Of a stretch of DNA of 64,000 nt, positions 1 through 10,208 are shown in pieces (positions within the stretch are counted from its first letter, which is position 1; every line of letters begins with the position of its first letter). The position numbers and the translations under genes are program-made. Source of the DNA: Aldersonia sp. NBC_00410 (lineage in GTDB: Bacteria; Actinomycetota; Actinomycetes; Mycobacteriales; Mycobacteriaceae). The DNA is taken from assembly GCF_026342035.1 (NCBI RefSeq), contig NZ_JAPENM010000016.1, forward strand, positions 1 to 64,000, in the 5' to 3' direction. The notes under the pieces are model-generated. The model was not told the origin of the DNA and made no database searches. It saw nothing but the letters and a program-made list of their open reading frames with translations.

Positions 1-3000
1 GCAGCGACTTCCAGGTGAAGATCCGCGGGTTGCGCATCGAACTCGGCGAGATCGATGCCGGGCTGCAGCGGCACGACGACGTCGCGTTCGCGGTGACCGT
101 CGGTGCCACCACTCCCGTCGGTGCCGCCGCGCTGGTGTCGTACCTGCTGCCCAAGCCGGGCGCAACCATCGACCCAGCCGACGTCAAGATGTTCGTCGCC
201 GAGTTTCTGCCCGAGTACATGCTGCCCGCCGCGATCATGGTCCTCGACGAGGTGCCGCGCACTCCCATCGGCAAGCTGGACCGCAAGGCATTGCCCACCC
301 CGGACTTCGGTGCGCGGGCAGGCACGTCCCGTTCGGCCGCAACCGAGACCGAACGTCTGCTCGCCGGTCTGTTCGCCGAGGTGCTCGGCGTCGAGGCGGT
401 AGGTGCCGAGGAGAGCTTCTTCGCGCTCGGCGGCGACAGCATCATGTCGATCCAGCTCGTGTCCCGGGCCAAGGCGGCCGGGCTGAGCTTCTCGGCGCGG
501 GACGTGTTCGAGCGCAAGACGGTTGCCGCAATCGCGACCGTGGCGACCCGGTCCGACGCCGTGGCGACGCTGGCCGAGTTGCCGGGCGGCGGGATCGGCA
601 CGTTCGAGCCGACCCCGATCGTGGCGGCGATGCTGGCGCAGGACGGTCCGTTCGACCGGTTCGGCCAGGCCATGCTGATCCGGTTGCCGCACGGTATCGA
701 CCGCGCGACGCTGACCGGTGCCCTGCAGGCAGTGATCGATCGGCACGACGTGCTGCGTTCCGCGCTGCGCGTGACCCAGTCGAGCGGTGCAGAGTTCGGC
801 GACTGGGCCATCGAGATCGGCGAGGTGGGCTCGGTCGATGCCGCGGCGTTGCTCACCCTCGTCCGCGCCGACGCTGATAACGACGTGCGAGTGGTTGCCG
901 ACGTCGCACTGCAGGCGGCGGCGGACCGGCTCGACCCGACCGCAGGGATTGTGCTGCAGGCGGTCTGGATCGACACGGCGACCGAAGGCTACCTCTGGCT
1001 GGTCGTGCACCACCTCGCGGTGGACGGCGTGTCCTGGCGGATCATCCTGCCGGACCTGGCGACCGCCGCGACCCAGCTCGCCGCGGGCGAGACCGTGGCC
1101 CTCGCCTCGTCCGGCACGTCGCTGCGCACCTGGGCGCACGAACAGCGCCGCGCGGCGACCGACCGACGCGCCGAACTCGGGCAGTGGCAGGCAACTCTCG
1201 ACGGCCCCGATCCCACCCTCGGCGACCGCGTTCTCGATGTGGCCGAAGACCTCGCGGAGACTATGGGGCGCATCGACATTCGGGTGCCGGCCGAGACGAC
1301 GGGCGCGGTGCTCACCACTGTGGCGCAGCGCTTCCATGGTGGCGCCAACGACGCCCTGCTGACCGCGCTCGCGATGGCCGTCTTGCAGTGGCGGCGCCAG
1401 CGCGACACCGCGTGCACGAGCACGCTGATCACGCTCGAAAGGCACGGCAGGGAAGAACACATCGCTCCCGGTGCCGAGCTGGACCGGACCGTCGGCTGGT
1501 TTACCAGCATCTATCCCGTGCGGCTGGATCTGGCCGGGATCGACCTCGACGATGCGTTCGCCGGCGGCGCGCACGCCGGTGCGGCGATCAAGCGGGTCAA
1601 GCAGCAACTGCGCGAGATCCCGGACAACGGCATCGGATTCGGCATGCTGCGTTACCTGGACGCCGAGTCGACCGCCCAGCTGGCCGCCGCGCCGAGCCCG
1701 CAGATCAGTTTCAACTACCTCGGCCGCACCGAACTCGGCGCCCGCGGGCCGTGGTTGCCCGCGACCGATATCGCGGGCCCGGCGGCGACGGCGGACCCGA
1801 CCATGCCGTTGCCCGCCGTGCTCGACATCAATGCGATCGGCGAGGACACCGCGACCGGAACCGAGCTCGCGGTCACCTGGGCCTACGCGTCGAAGCTGCT
1901 CAGCGAGAGCGATGTTCGCGAGCTCGCCGACCTGTGGACCCGCGCACTCGAGGCGCTTGCCGCACACGCCGCAGCCCCCGCGGCCGGTGGTCACACCCCG
2001 TCGGACTTCCCGCTGGTGGCAGTGAGTCAAACCGAGATCGAGGGGTGGGAGCAGCAGCATCCCGCGCTGACCGACGTGTGGCCGCTGTCGCCGCTGCAGT
2101 TCGGGCTGCTCTTCCACGCGCTCTACGACACCGACACCGCCGACGGCTACACCGTGCAGGCGACACTGACGCTCGCCGGGTCCGTCGATGGCGACCGCCT
2201 GCACCGCGCGGCGCAGGCACTGGTGGACCGGCACGCGAACCTTCGGGCCGCATTCGTCGAGACGGTCGCGGGCCCACGGCAGATCGTGCTCGGCGAGGCC
2301 GAGGTCGGTTGGCAGGAAATGGATCTGCGCGCCAGCATCGATATCGACCACGCCGTCGAGACGGCGATCGCCGAGGACGGTGCGAATCGCTTCGACCTGA
2401 CCCGCGCGCCGTTGCTGCGGTTCACGCTGTTGCGGACCGGTACCGACAGCTACCGGCTGCTGATGACCAACCATCACATCCTGCTGGACGGCTGGTCCAC
2501 GCCGCTGCTGGTGCAGGAACTGCTCGTGCACTACGCGGGTGGCGGCGCCGCGCTGACCCCGCCGCCGGCCTACCGCGATTACCTCGGCTGGCTCGACCGG
2601 CAGGACGACGCGACGTCGATCGCCGCGTGGACACGGGCGTTGGCCGGCGTCGACGCACCGACTCGAGCCGTGCCGTCGTTGGCCGGGATCACGTCCACCG
2701 AGACCGGTGAGGTCTCGATCGACCTGGGTGTCGACGCGACCACCGCACTGCACGAACTGGGCCGTGCGCACGGGGTCACTGTCAACACCGCCGTGCAGGC
2801 GGCCTGGGCGATGCTGTTGCACACCATGACCGGTCGCGCCGACGTCGTGTTCGGTGGCACCGTGTCCGGCCGGCCCGCCGATATCGACGGTGTCGAGCAG
2901 ATGATCGGTCTGTTCATCAACACCCTGCCCGTCCGGGTGCAACTCGACCCGGCCGAGTCGGTGGCCGACCTGCTGCGCCGGGTGCAGCTCGAACAGGCCG

Positions 3001-6000
3001 CACTGCTCGACCACCAGCACGTCGGACTCACCGATATACACGCCGCGGTGGGGCTGCCCGAACTCTTCGACACCCTCACAGTTTTCGAGTCGTACCCGAT
3101 CGACCGGGATGCCCTCGCTCGTGTTCTCGACATCGCAGGGATGCGGGTCACCGATATCGCCGGCACCGACGCAACGCCGTATCCACTGAGCCTGCTGGCG
3201 ATTCCGAACCGCGTGCGCGACGCGGCGGGCGAACCGGCCGAATCGCTGACGATGACCCTGAAGTACCTCGCCGGCGAACTCGACCACGCGGCCGCCACCC
3301 AGGTCCTCGATCGGTTGATTGCGTTGCTGCGGCGGTTCACGGCCGACCCTGCCGCGCGGATCTGCGCACTCGCCACCGATGTGGTTGCCGTCCGGAGCGG
3401 CGCGGAATCGGTGTCCGCGACGACGCTGCCGGAGATCCTCGGCGCGGCCGCGACGCGCAACCCCGACGCGATCGCGCTGAGTTCGGGCGGGGTGTCGCTC
3501 ACCTACCGCGAGCTCGACAGCTGGTCCAACCGGCTGGCCCGGGTGCTGCTGCGCCATGGCGCCGGACCGGATCGGTTCGTGATCCTTGCCCTGCCGCGGT
3601 CTGTGGAGTCGGTCGTCGCGGTCTGGGCAATCGCGAAGACGGGCGCTGCTTTCCTGCCGCTGGACCCGAACCACCCACCGGAACGCATCGAGCACATGGT
3701 GACCGACTCTCGTGCGCGAATCGGCGTCACCACCACCGCGCAGGGTGCCAACCTGCCCGGCACGATCGACTGGCTGCTGCTCGACGATCTCGCCACTGTC
3801 CGCAAGACCATGACGGTGCCCGACGCCCCCATCACGGCCGCGGACCGTGGCGTGCCGGTGCACATCGATCAGACCGCGTACCTCATCTACACCTCCGGAT
3901 CGACCGGTAAGCCGAAGGCGGTGCTGCTCAGCCATCGCGGACTGGCGAACCTGGTCAGGGCGCAGCACGAGTCGCTCGGGCTCGACCCGGAATCGACCGT
4001 GCTGCAGGTGGCTTCGCCGAGCTTCGATGCCTCGGTGTTCGAACTGCTGATGGCGCACGGCGCGGGTGGCCGGCTGGTCGTCGCGCCGTCCGATGTCTAC
4101 GGCGGCGACGGTCTCGCGGAACTGATTCGCGCACAGGGCATTTCGCACGCCGTCATCACCCCCTCCGCGTTGGCGACGATGGAGCCCCGCGATGTCGACG
4201 GCCTGCGGGTGCTCGCGGTGGCCGGCGAGGCGGCAGGCACCGACCTGGTGGCCCGCTGGGCGCCGGGCCGGACCATGCTCAACCTGTACGGTCCCACCGA
4301 GTTCAGTGTCTGGGCGACCGGCGGCACCGCCATGACATCCGAGGCGCCGATCACCATCGGGTCGCCCATTCGCGGCGCCGCGGTGCTGGTGCTCGACGAC
4401 TGGCTGCGTCCGGTTCCGGCCGGCACCGCCGGCGAGCTGTACCTCACCGGCCCGGCGCTGGCCCGCGGGTACTTCGATCGATTCGGGCTCACCGCCGGCC
4501 GGTTCGTCGCCAATCCCCATGGTGCGCCGGGCGAGCGGATGTATCGCACCGGTGACATCGTCTCCGTCAACGGCGGCGAAGAGCTGGAGTACCTGGGCCG
4601 CAGCGATTTCCAGGTGAAGATTCGCGGCCTGCGGATCGAGCTCGGTGAGATCGACGCGGTGCTCGTCGCCGACGACGCGGTGGACTACGTCGCCACGATC
4701 GGGCAGCCGGGACCGTCCGGGTCGACCGTGCTGGTGTCCTACGTGCTGCCGATGGCCGGTGCCGCGCTCGACACCGAACGGTTGCGCGAACGCGTGGCCG
4801 CGGTTTTGCCCGGCTACATGGTCCCGGCCGTCGTCGTGGCACTGGCGGAGATTCCGCTGACCCCGGTCGGCAAACTCGACCGCAAGGCGCTGCCGATGCC
4901 CGACCTGCGGACACGTCCGAGCAGTACCTACCTCGCGCCGCGCACGCCGGCCGAGCAGACGCTCACCCGCGTATTCGGCGAACTGCTCGGCGTCGAGCAG
5001 GTCGGGGTCGACGAGTCGTTCTTCGACCTCGGCGGCAACTCGTTGCTCGCCACCAGGGCCGTGGCCCGGATCAACGCCTCCATCGACGGCACCGTCGCCC
5101 TGCGCGATCTGTTCGACGCGCCGACCGCGGCGCAACTCGCCACCCGAATCGACGGCGCGGACGACGGGCCGGTGCGCCCGCTGTTGCGGCCCTACGACCG
5201 GCCGCAGCACGTGCCGCTGTCCCCGGCACAGCAGCGGATGTGGTTCCTGAACAGGTTCGACCGCGACTCTGCGGCCTACAACATGCCGATGGCGATCCGG
5301 CTGACCGGCGAACTGGATATCGCCGCACTGCACGCCGCCGTCGCCGACGTGATCGACCGCCACGAGGTGCTGCGCACCGTCTATCCGGAGACGGCCGACG
5401 GTGCGGTACAGGTGATCCTGCCTGCCACCCGGGCGATACCGCAGTTGGTGGTCGAGCGGGTTTCCGAAAGTGTTGTGGCGCAACGAATACTGCAACTCGC
5501 GGCCGAGCCTTTCGACGTCACTACCGCGGTCCCGCTGCGCGGCGCGCTGCTCGAACTTGCGCCCGACGAGCATGTCCTGGTGATGGTGCTGCACCACATC
5601 GCCGGCGACGGTTGGTCGTTCGCGCCGCTGGCCCGCGACGTGATGCTGGCCTACACCGCGCGGCTGTGCGGCGAGGCGCCGCAGTGGCAGCCGCTCGACG
5701 TTCAGTACGCCGATTTCGCGCTGTGGCAACGTGATTTGCTCGGTGACGAGGCCGACTCGGAGTCGCTTGCTGCGCAGCAGGTCGGCTATTGGGCCGACGC
5801 GCTCGCCGGACTGCCCGACCAGTTGGTGCTGCCCGCGGATCGTCCGCGCCCGGCGCTGCAGACCTACCGCGGCGGACGGGTGGCGTTCGAACTCGACCCG
5901 GCCACCCACGCCGCGCTCGACGAACTGGCCCGCGCGCACGATGCGTCGCTGTTCATGGTCCTGCACAGCGCGTTCGCGGTGCTGCTCGCACGCCTGTCCG

Positions 6001-9000
6001 GCTCCACCGACATCGCGATCGGCAGCCCGGTGGCCGGTCGCGGGGACCGCATGCTCGACGAGTTGATCGGGATGTTCGTCAACACGATGGTCTTCCGCAG
6101 CGCGGTCGACCCCTCGGCGGCGTTCACCGACCTGCTCGCCGACACCAGGGAGCGCGACCTGCGGGCACTGGCACACGCGGACGTCCCCTTCGAACGGCTC
6201 GTCGAGGTGCTCGACCCGGTCCGGACCACCGCCTGGCATCCGCTGTTCCAGGTCGGTTTCTCCTTCGAGAACCTTTCGCCGACCGAGTTCGAACTGCCCG
6301 GCCTGCGGGTGTCCCAGGTGGACGTCGACGCCGGAATCTCGCAATTCGACCTGCACCTCGTCGTCGTCGACGGGCGTGACGCCGCTGGCGCGGCCACCGG
6401 CATCGAGGGCCACTTCACCTATGCCGCCGACATTTTCGACCCCGACACCGTGCAGGGGATCGGTGAACGATTCGCCCGCGTGCTGCACGGCATCGTCGCC
6501 GACCCCGCCCGGCCGGTAGGCGATCTCGCCCTCCTCGGCCCGGCCGAACACAACCGCATCCTGAACGACTGGAACGCCACCGCAGCGGCGGTTCCGTCCG
6601 GCACGCTTGCGGATCTGGTCGATGCGCAGGTGGCGCGCACACCGGCCGGTACGGCGCTCACGTTCTCCGGCGAGCACTTGACCTACGCCGAACTCGACGC
6701 TCGCGTCAACCGATTCGCCCGCTACCTCGTCGGCCTCGGCGTCGGTCCGGAGTCGGTCGTCGCCCTCGGTCTCGGCCGCTGCGTCGAGCAGGTCGTCGCG
6801 ATGCTCGCGGTGTGCAAGGCGGGCGGGGCGTACCTGCCCATCGACCTGGACCATCCGATCGAACGCAGCGCGTACGTGCTCGAAATGGCACAGCCGGTGT
6901 GCGTCCTCACGACCCTGACCGAGCGGGACCGGCTGCCGGCCGGGCACCGCACCGTCGAGATCGACGCCCTCGATACCGCGGATTACGCCGCGACCCCGCT
7001 CACCGATGCGGACCGCCGGGCGGCGTTGAACCCGGGCAACACGGCCTACGTGATCTTCACGTCGGGGTCGACCGGGCGCCCCAAGGGCGTCGCGATCACC
7101 CACGACGCGATCGTCAATCAGCTGGCATGGAAGGTGGCCGCCTACGAGATGGGAGCCGACGACACGGTCTTGGCCAAGACGCCGATGACCTTCGACGTCT
7201 CGGTCTGGGAGTACTGGTCGGGGCTGGTCAGCGGTGGGCGGACGGTCCTCGCGCGCTCCGGCGGCGATCGCGATGCCGCCTACCTCAACGCTCTCGTCGC
7301 CGACGAGGCCGTCACCCAGCTGCATCTCGTGCCCGCCACATTGCAGGCGATGCTGGTCGACGCGGACGGTGCGCTGAGCGCGTCGCTGCGGCACGTGCTC
7401 GTGATCGGCGAGACACTGCCGGCCGCGGCCGCGGCGCGGTTCCGGCGGCACAACGACGCCCGTCTGCACAACACCTACGGGCCGACCGAGGCGGCGGTCT
7501 CGATTACCGCCTACGAGTCCACCGACGCGGACGAGACCTCGGTGCCGATCGGCACTCCCGAGTGGAACAGCAAGGTCTACGTCCTCGATGCGCGGCTGCA
7601 GCCGGTCCCCACCGGCGTGCTGGGCGAGCTGTATCTGGCCGGCAACCAGCTGGCACGCGGGTACTTCGACCGGCCCGGTATCACCGCCGACCGTTTCGTC
7701 GCCAACCCGTTCGACCCCGCCGGTGGGCGGATGTACCGCACCGGCGATCTGGTCGCGTGGGGCGCTACCGGCGACCTGGACTACATCGGGCGCACCGATT
7801 TCCAGGTCAAGGTGCGCGGCTTCCGGATCGAACTCGGCGAGGTGGAGACCGCGCTGCTGGCCCAGGACGACGTGGCTGCGGGTGCGGTGATCACCCGCGA
7901 AGACGAGCGACTCGGCGCGCAACTCGTGGCCTACGTCGTCGCCGAGCGCGACGCCGGAGTGAATACCGACGACCTGTCGCGGCGGCTCGGCGCGGCGCTG
8001 CCTTCGTACATGGTGCCCACCGCGTTCGTCGTGCTGGACGAATTGCCGCTCAACGTGAACGGCAAGCTGGATCGCACTGCGCTGCCCGCGCCCGAGTTCA
8101 CCGCCGCCGAATTTCGGGAGCCCGCAACAGCTGTCGAACGCGCGGTGGCCGCGGTGTTCGCCGACATCCTCGGTGTCGACAGGGTGGGCCTCGACGACGA
8201 CTTCTTCGCCCTCGGCGGGAACTCGCTCATCGCGACCCAGGCGGTCTCCCGGCTGCGCGCCGAACTCGGGGTCGAGGTGGCCGTCATGGCACTGTTCGCA
8301 CAATCGACCGTCGCGGGCCTGGCCGAACGGATCGGCGCCGCCGGCGCCGCGATGCGCTCCGCCGACGAGATTCTCGGTGTGGTGCTGCCGATCCGCCCCG
8401 AAGGCGAGCTGGCACCGCTGTTCTGCGTCCACCCGGCCTCCGGGCTCGCGTGGGGATACGCCGGGCTCGCACAGAGCATCGACCCGCGTCGGCCGATCTA
8501 CGGGCTGCAGTCCCCGGAGCTGACCGGCGCCGGGGCACCGGCGTCGATCGTCGAGTTCGCGCAGCTCTACGTCGAGCAGATCCGGGTCATCGAGCCGTAC
8601 GGGCCATACCAGCTGCTCGGCTGGTCGTTCGGCGGTTTCGTCGCCCACGAGATCGCGGTGCAACTGCGCGCGCTCGGCGCGGAGGTCGAACTGCTCGCCA
8701 TGATGGACCCCGACCTGGCCTCGCGCGAGCTCGATCCGGGAACACCGCTCACCCCAGTCGAATTCGTGCGCGAATTCGGCCCGGTGCTCGGTATCGACGC
8801 CGTCGGCGCCGCCGACGCGGCCGGTGCGGCGCGAGCGGTGACCGAAAGCCTCGGCGGGGCGGTGCACTTCGAGGCCGAACACATCGAGCGGCTGACCTCC
8901 TCGTACAACGCGGCGCTGCGGATGATCGCGGGCTTCGAGCCCGGTTGGTTCGACGGCGACCTGGTCTTCTTCAGCGCGACACAGGGCAGCGCAGAACCGG

Positions 9001-9176
9001 GTGGCGGCGCAGACAGTTGGCGACCGTACATCGCGGGCACCGTGTCGAAGTACCCGATCGATGCCACGCACGACGGCATGGCCGGCCCGGAACCATTGCG
9101 CGCCATCGCGCAGCGCGTGCAACAGCACCTCGACATGCCGGCTCCGGGATTTGCCCCGGTCGCCCGTGCCTCCTGA
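1..9176 (+). CDS. Nonribosomal peptide synthetase, 3' part (partial at window start)
   Basis: The reading frame is open from base 3, so the gene starts upstream; over 3,050 residues are visible. Residues are numbered from the first in-window Met (base 15). Order: end of an A domain (A8-like RGLRIELGEID, A10-like GKLDRKAL near 86); PCP with GGDS (Ser about 142); epimerization domain about 195-655 (HHLAVDGVSW at 332, a GWFTSIYPV motif, a FNYLG motif); condensation domain about 685-1125 (HHILLDG at 820); A domain about 1138-1610 (YTSGSTGKPK); PCP GGNS (Ser about 1676); condensation domain about 1720-2165 (HHIAGDG at 1860); A domain about 2195-2670; PCP GGNS (Ser about 2737); thioesterase about 2785-3040 (GWSFGG, Ser about 2871). 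This is the chain-terminating subunit: one D-residue followed by two more residues, then release by the TE. By eye the specificity codes are about DAFVAALVWK (second A domain, not recognised) and about DVWHLITVSK (third, matching serine codes only in its first five positions). An ABC exporter follows after 33 bp. Confidence 0.96.
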   Translation, partial: SDFQVKIRGLRIELGEIDAGLQRHDDVAFAVTVGATTPVGAAALVSYLLPKPGATIDPADVKMFVAEFLPEYMLPAAIMVLDEVPRTPIGKLDRKALPTPDFGARAGTSRSAATETERLLAGLFAEVLGVEAVGAEESFFALGGDSIMSIQLVSRAKAAGLSFSARDVFERKTVAAIATVATRSDAVATLAELPGGGIGTFEPTPIVAAMLAQDGPFDRFGQAMLIRLPHGIDRATLTGALQAVIDRHDVLRSALRVTQSSGAEFGDWAIEIGEVGSVDAAALLTLVRADADNDVRVVADVALQAAADRLDPTAGIVLQAVWIDTATEGYLWLVVHHLAVDGVSWRIILPDLATAATQLAAGETVALASSGTSLRTWAHEQRRAATDRRAELGQWQATLDGPDPTLGDRVLDVAEDLAETMGRIDIRVPAETTGAVLTTVAQRFHGGANDALLTALAMAVLQWRRQRDTACTSTLITLERHGREEHIAPGAELDRTVGWFTSIYPVRLDLAGIDLDDAFAGGAHAGAAIKRVKQQLREIPDNGIGFGMLRYLDAESTAQLAAAPSPQISFNYLGRTELGARGPWLPATDIAGPAATADPTMPLPAVLDINAIGEDTATGTELAVTWAYASKLLSESDVRELADLWTRALEALAAHAAAPAAGGHTPSDFPLVAVSQTEIEGWEQQHPALTDVWPLSPLQFGLLFHALYDTDTADGYTVQATLTLAGSVDGDRLHRAAQALVDRHANLRAAFVETVAGPRQIVLGEAEVGWQEMDLRASIDIDHAVETAIAEDGANRFDLTRAPLLRFTLLRTGTDSYRLLMTNHHILLDGWSTPLLVQELLVHYAGGGAALTPPPAYRDYLGWLDRQDDATSIAAWTRALAGVDAPTRAVPSLAGITSTETGEVSIDLGVDATTALHELGRAHGVTVNTAVQAAWAMLLHTMTGRADVVFGGTVSGRPADIDGVEQMIGLFINTLPVRVQLDPAESVADLLRRVQLEQAALLDHQHVGLTDIHAAVGLPELFDTLTVFESYPIDRDALARVLDIAGMRVTDIAGTDATPYPLSLLAIPNRVRDAAGEPAESLTMTLKYLAGELDHAAATQVLDRLIALLRRFTADPAARICALATDVVAVRSGAESVSATTLPEILGAAATRNPDAIALSSGGVSLTYRELDSWSNRLARVLLRHGAGPDRFVILALPRSVESVVAVWAIAKTGAAFLPLDPNHPPERIEHMVTDSRARIGVTTTAQGANLPGTIDWLLLDDLATVRKTMTVPDAPITAADRGVPVHIDQTAYLIYTSGSTGKPKAVLLSHRGLANLVRAQHESLGLDPESTVLQVASPSFDASVFELLMAHGAGGRLVVAPSDVYGGDGLAELIRAQGISHAVITPSALATMEPRDVDGLRVLAVAGEAAGTDLVARWAPGRTMLNLYGPTEFSVWATGGTAMTSEAPITIGSPIRGAAVLVLDDWLRPVPAGTAGELYLTGPALARGYFDRFGLTAGRFVANPHGAPGERMYRTGDIVSVNGGEELEYLGRSDFQVKIRGLRIELGEIDAVLVADDAVDYVATIGQPGPSGSTVLVSYVLPMAGAALDTERLRERVAAVLPGYMVPAVVVALAEIPLTPVGKLDRKALPMPDLRTRPSSTYLAPRTPAEQTLTRVFGELLGVEQVGVDESFFDLGGNSLLATRAVARINASIDGTVALRDLFDAPTAAQLATRIDGADDGPVRPLLRPYDRPQHVPLSPAQQRMWFLNRFDRDSAAYNMPMAIRLTGELDIAALHAAVADVIDRHEVLRTVYPETADGAVQVILPATRAIPQLVVERVSESVVAQRILQLAAEPFDVTTAVPLRGALLELAPDEHVLVMVLHHIAGDGWSFAPLARDVMLAYTARLCGEAPQWQPLDVQYADFALWQRDLLGDEADSESLAAQQVGYWADALAGLPDQLVLPADRPRPALQTYRGGRVAFELDPATHAALDELARAHDASLFMVLHSAFAVLLARLSGSTDIAIGSPVAGRGDRMLDELIGMFVNTMVFRSAVDPSAAFTDLLADTRERDLRALAHADVPFERLVEVLDPVRTTAWHPLFQVGFSFENLSPTEFELPGLRVSQVDVDAGISQFDLHLVVVDGRDAAGAATGIEGHFTYAADIFDPDTVQGIGERFARVLHGIVADPARPVGDLALLGPAEHNRILNDWNATAAAVPSGTLADLVDAQVARTPAGTALTFSGEHLTYAELDARVNRFARYLVGLGVGPESVVALGLGRCVEQVVAMLAVCKAGGAYLPIDLDHPIERSAYVLEMAQPVCVLTTLTERDRLPAGHRTVEIDALDTADYAATPLTDADRRAALNPGNTAYVIFTSGSTGRPKGVAITHDAIVNQLAWKVAAYEMGADDTVLAKTPMTFDVSVWEYWSGLVSGGRTVLARSGGDRDAAYLNALVADEAVTQLHLVPATLQAMLVDADGALSASLRHVLVIGETLPAAAAARFRRHNDARLHNTYGPTEAAVSITAYESTDADETSVPIGTPEWNSKVYVLDARLQPVPTGVLGELYLAGNQLARGYFDRPGITADRFVANPFDPAGGRMYRTGDLVAWGATGDLDYIGRTDFQVKVRGFRIELGEVETALLAQDDVAAGAVITREDERLGAQLVAYVVAERDAGVNTDDLSRRLGAALPSYMVPTAFVVLDELPLNVNGKLDRTALPAPEFTAAEFREPATAVERAVAAVFADILGVDRVGLDDDFFALGGNSLIATQAVSRLRAELGVEVAVMALFAQSTVAGLAERIGAAGAAMRSADEILGVVLPIRPEGELAPLFCVHPASGLAWGYAGLAQSIDPRRPIYGLQSPELTGAGAPASIVEFAQLYVEQIRVIEPYGPYQLLGWSFGGFVAHEIAVQLRALGAEVELLAMMDPDLASRELDPGTPLTPVEFVREFGPVLGIDAVGAADAAGAARAVTESLGGAVHFEAEHIERLTSSYNAALRMIAGFEPGWFDGDLVFFSATQGSAEPGGGADSWRPYIAGTVSKYPIDATHDGMAGPEPLRAIAQRVQQHLDMPAPGFAPVARAS

Positions 9177-9209
9177 CATTCCCACCCTCATGAGCGGAGC
9201 GAAACACAC

Positions 9210-10208
9210 ATGACCGACAACAACTACGCCGTCCGGGTCGAGGATGTGCACAAGTCCTTCGGCGCCACCGCGGCGCTGCGCGGGGTCACTTTCGACGCCG
9301 AACCCGGTGAGGTGCTCGGCATCCTCGGCCCCAACGGGGCGGGCAAGACGACCATGGTCAACATCCTGTCCACGCTCGTCCGCCCCGACTCGGGACACGC
9401 GACGGTGGCCGGGCACGACGTCGTGGCCGACGCGCCCGGCGTGCGGGCGTCGATCATGCTCACCGGCCAGTACGCCGCGCTGGACGAGGCGTTGACCGGC
9501 GAGGAGAACCTGGTGATGTTCGGCCGCCTGATGGGGTTGCGCAAGCGCGCGGCGAAGGCGCGGGCCGGCGAACTCATCGCCGAGTTCGACCTCGAGCATG
9601 CCGCCGGTCGCAGGGTGTCGACCTACTCGGGCGGTATGCGCCGACGCATCGACATTGCCTGCGGGCTGGTCGTGCGCCCCGAGGTGGTGTTTCTCGACGA
9701 ACCGACCACCGGCCTCGATCCGCGCAGCAGACAGGGCGTGTGGGATCTCGTCGCGAACCTGCAGGGGATGGGCATCACCACGCTGCTCACTACGCAGTAC
9801 CTCGAGGAGGCCGACGCGTTGAGCGACCGGATCATCGTCATCGACCACGGCAAGGTGATCGCCGAAGGCACGGCCGACGAACTGAAGGCGCGTACCGGCG
9901 GAAGCTATTGCGAGGTTGTGCCGTTGGATCTCAAGCGGCTACCCGACGTCGTGACGGCGCTCGGGCCGCTGCTGTCACGCGGGTTCGACCGCGCCTCGAT
10001 CGCGGGAGCGGACCGGATCGCCGTGCCCGCGCCCGACGGGGCGAAGACGCTGGCCGAGGCGCTGCGCCGACTCGACTTTGCCGGTATCGAACTCGTCGAC
10101 ATCGCTTTGCGCCGACCGTCGCTCGACGATGTATTCCTGTCCTTGACCGGACACATCTCCGATCCGGCCGCCGACGCCGAGCCCCAACGACAGGCGGTCG
10201 CCTCATGA
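9210..10208 (+). CDS. ABC transporter ATP-binding protein (DrrA-like)
   Basis: ATPase of a drug/lipid-type ABC-2 exporter, 332 residues. It has Walker A GPNGAGKTT near residue 43, signature YSGGMRRR near 140, Walker B VVFLDEPTTGLD near 155 and a switch H-like region, followed by the C-terminal extension typical of DrrA proteins. It begins 33 bp after the NRPS stop and its last codon overlaps the first permease start (ATGA), so ATPase and permeases are translationally coupled. The position directly behind an NRPS that ends in a thioesterase suggests export of, or self-resistance to, the peptide product; this is inferred from context. The substrate is not visible in the sequence. Confidence 0.95.
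   Translation: MTDNNYAVRVEDVHKSFGATAALRGVTFDAEPGEVLGILGPNGAGKTTMVNILSTLVRPDSGHATVAGHDVVADAPGVRASIMLTGQYAALDEALTGEENLVMFGRLMGLRKRAAKARAGELIAEFDLEHAAGRRVSTYSGGMRRRIDIACGLVVRPEVVFLDEPTTGLDPRSRQGVWDLVANLQGMGITTLLTTQYLEEADALSDRIIVIDHGKVIAEGTADELKARTGGSYCEVVPLDLKRLPDVVTALGPLLSRGFDRASIAGADRIAVPAPDGAKTLAEALRRLDFAGIELVDIALRRPSLDDVFLSLTGHISDPAADAEPQRQAVAS

Noticed and set aside
6812-9193. 793-codon ORF in a second frame within the NRPS
   Set aside because: Arg-rich shadow of the NRPS reading frame; all A, C, PCP and TE motifs are in the other frame.
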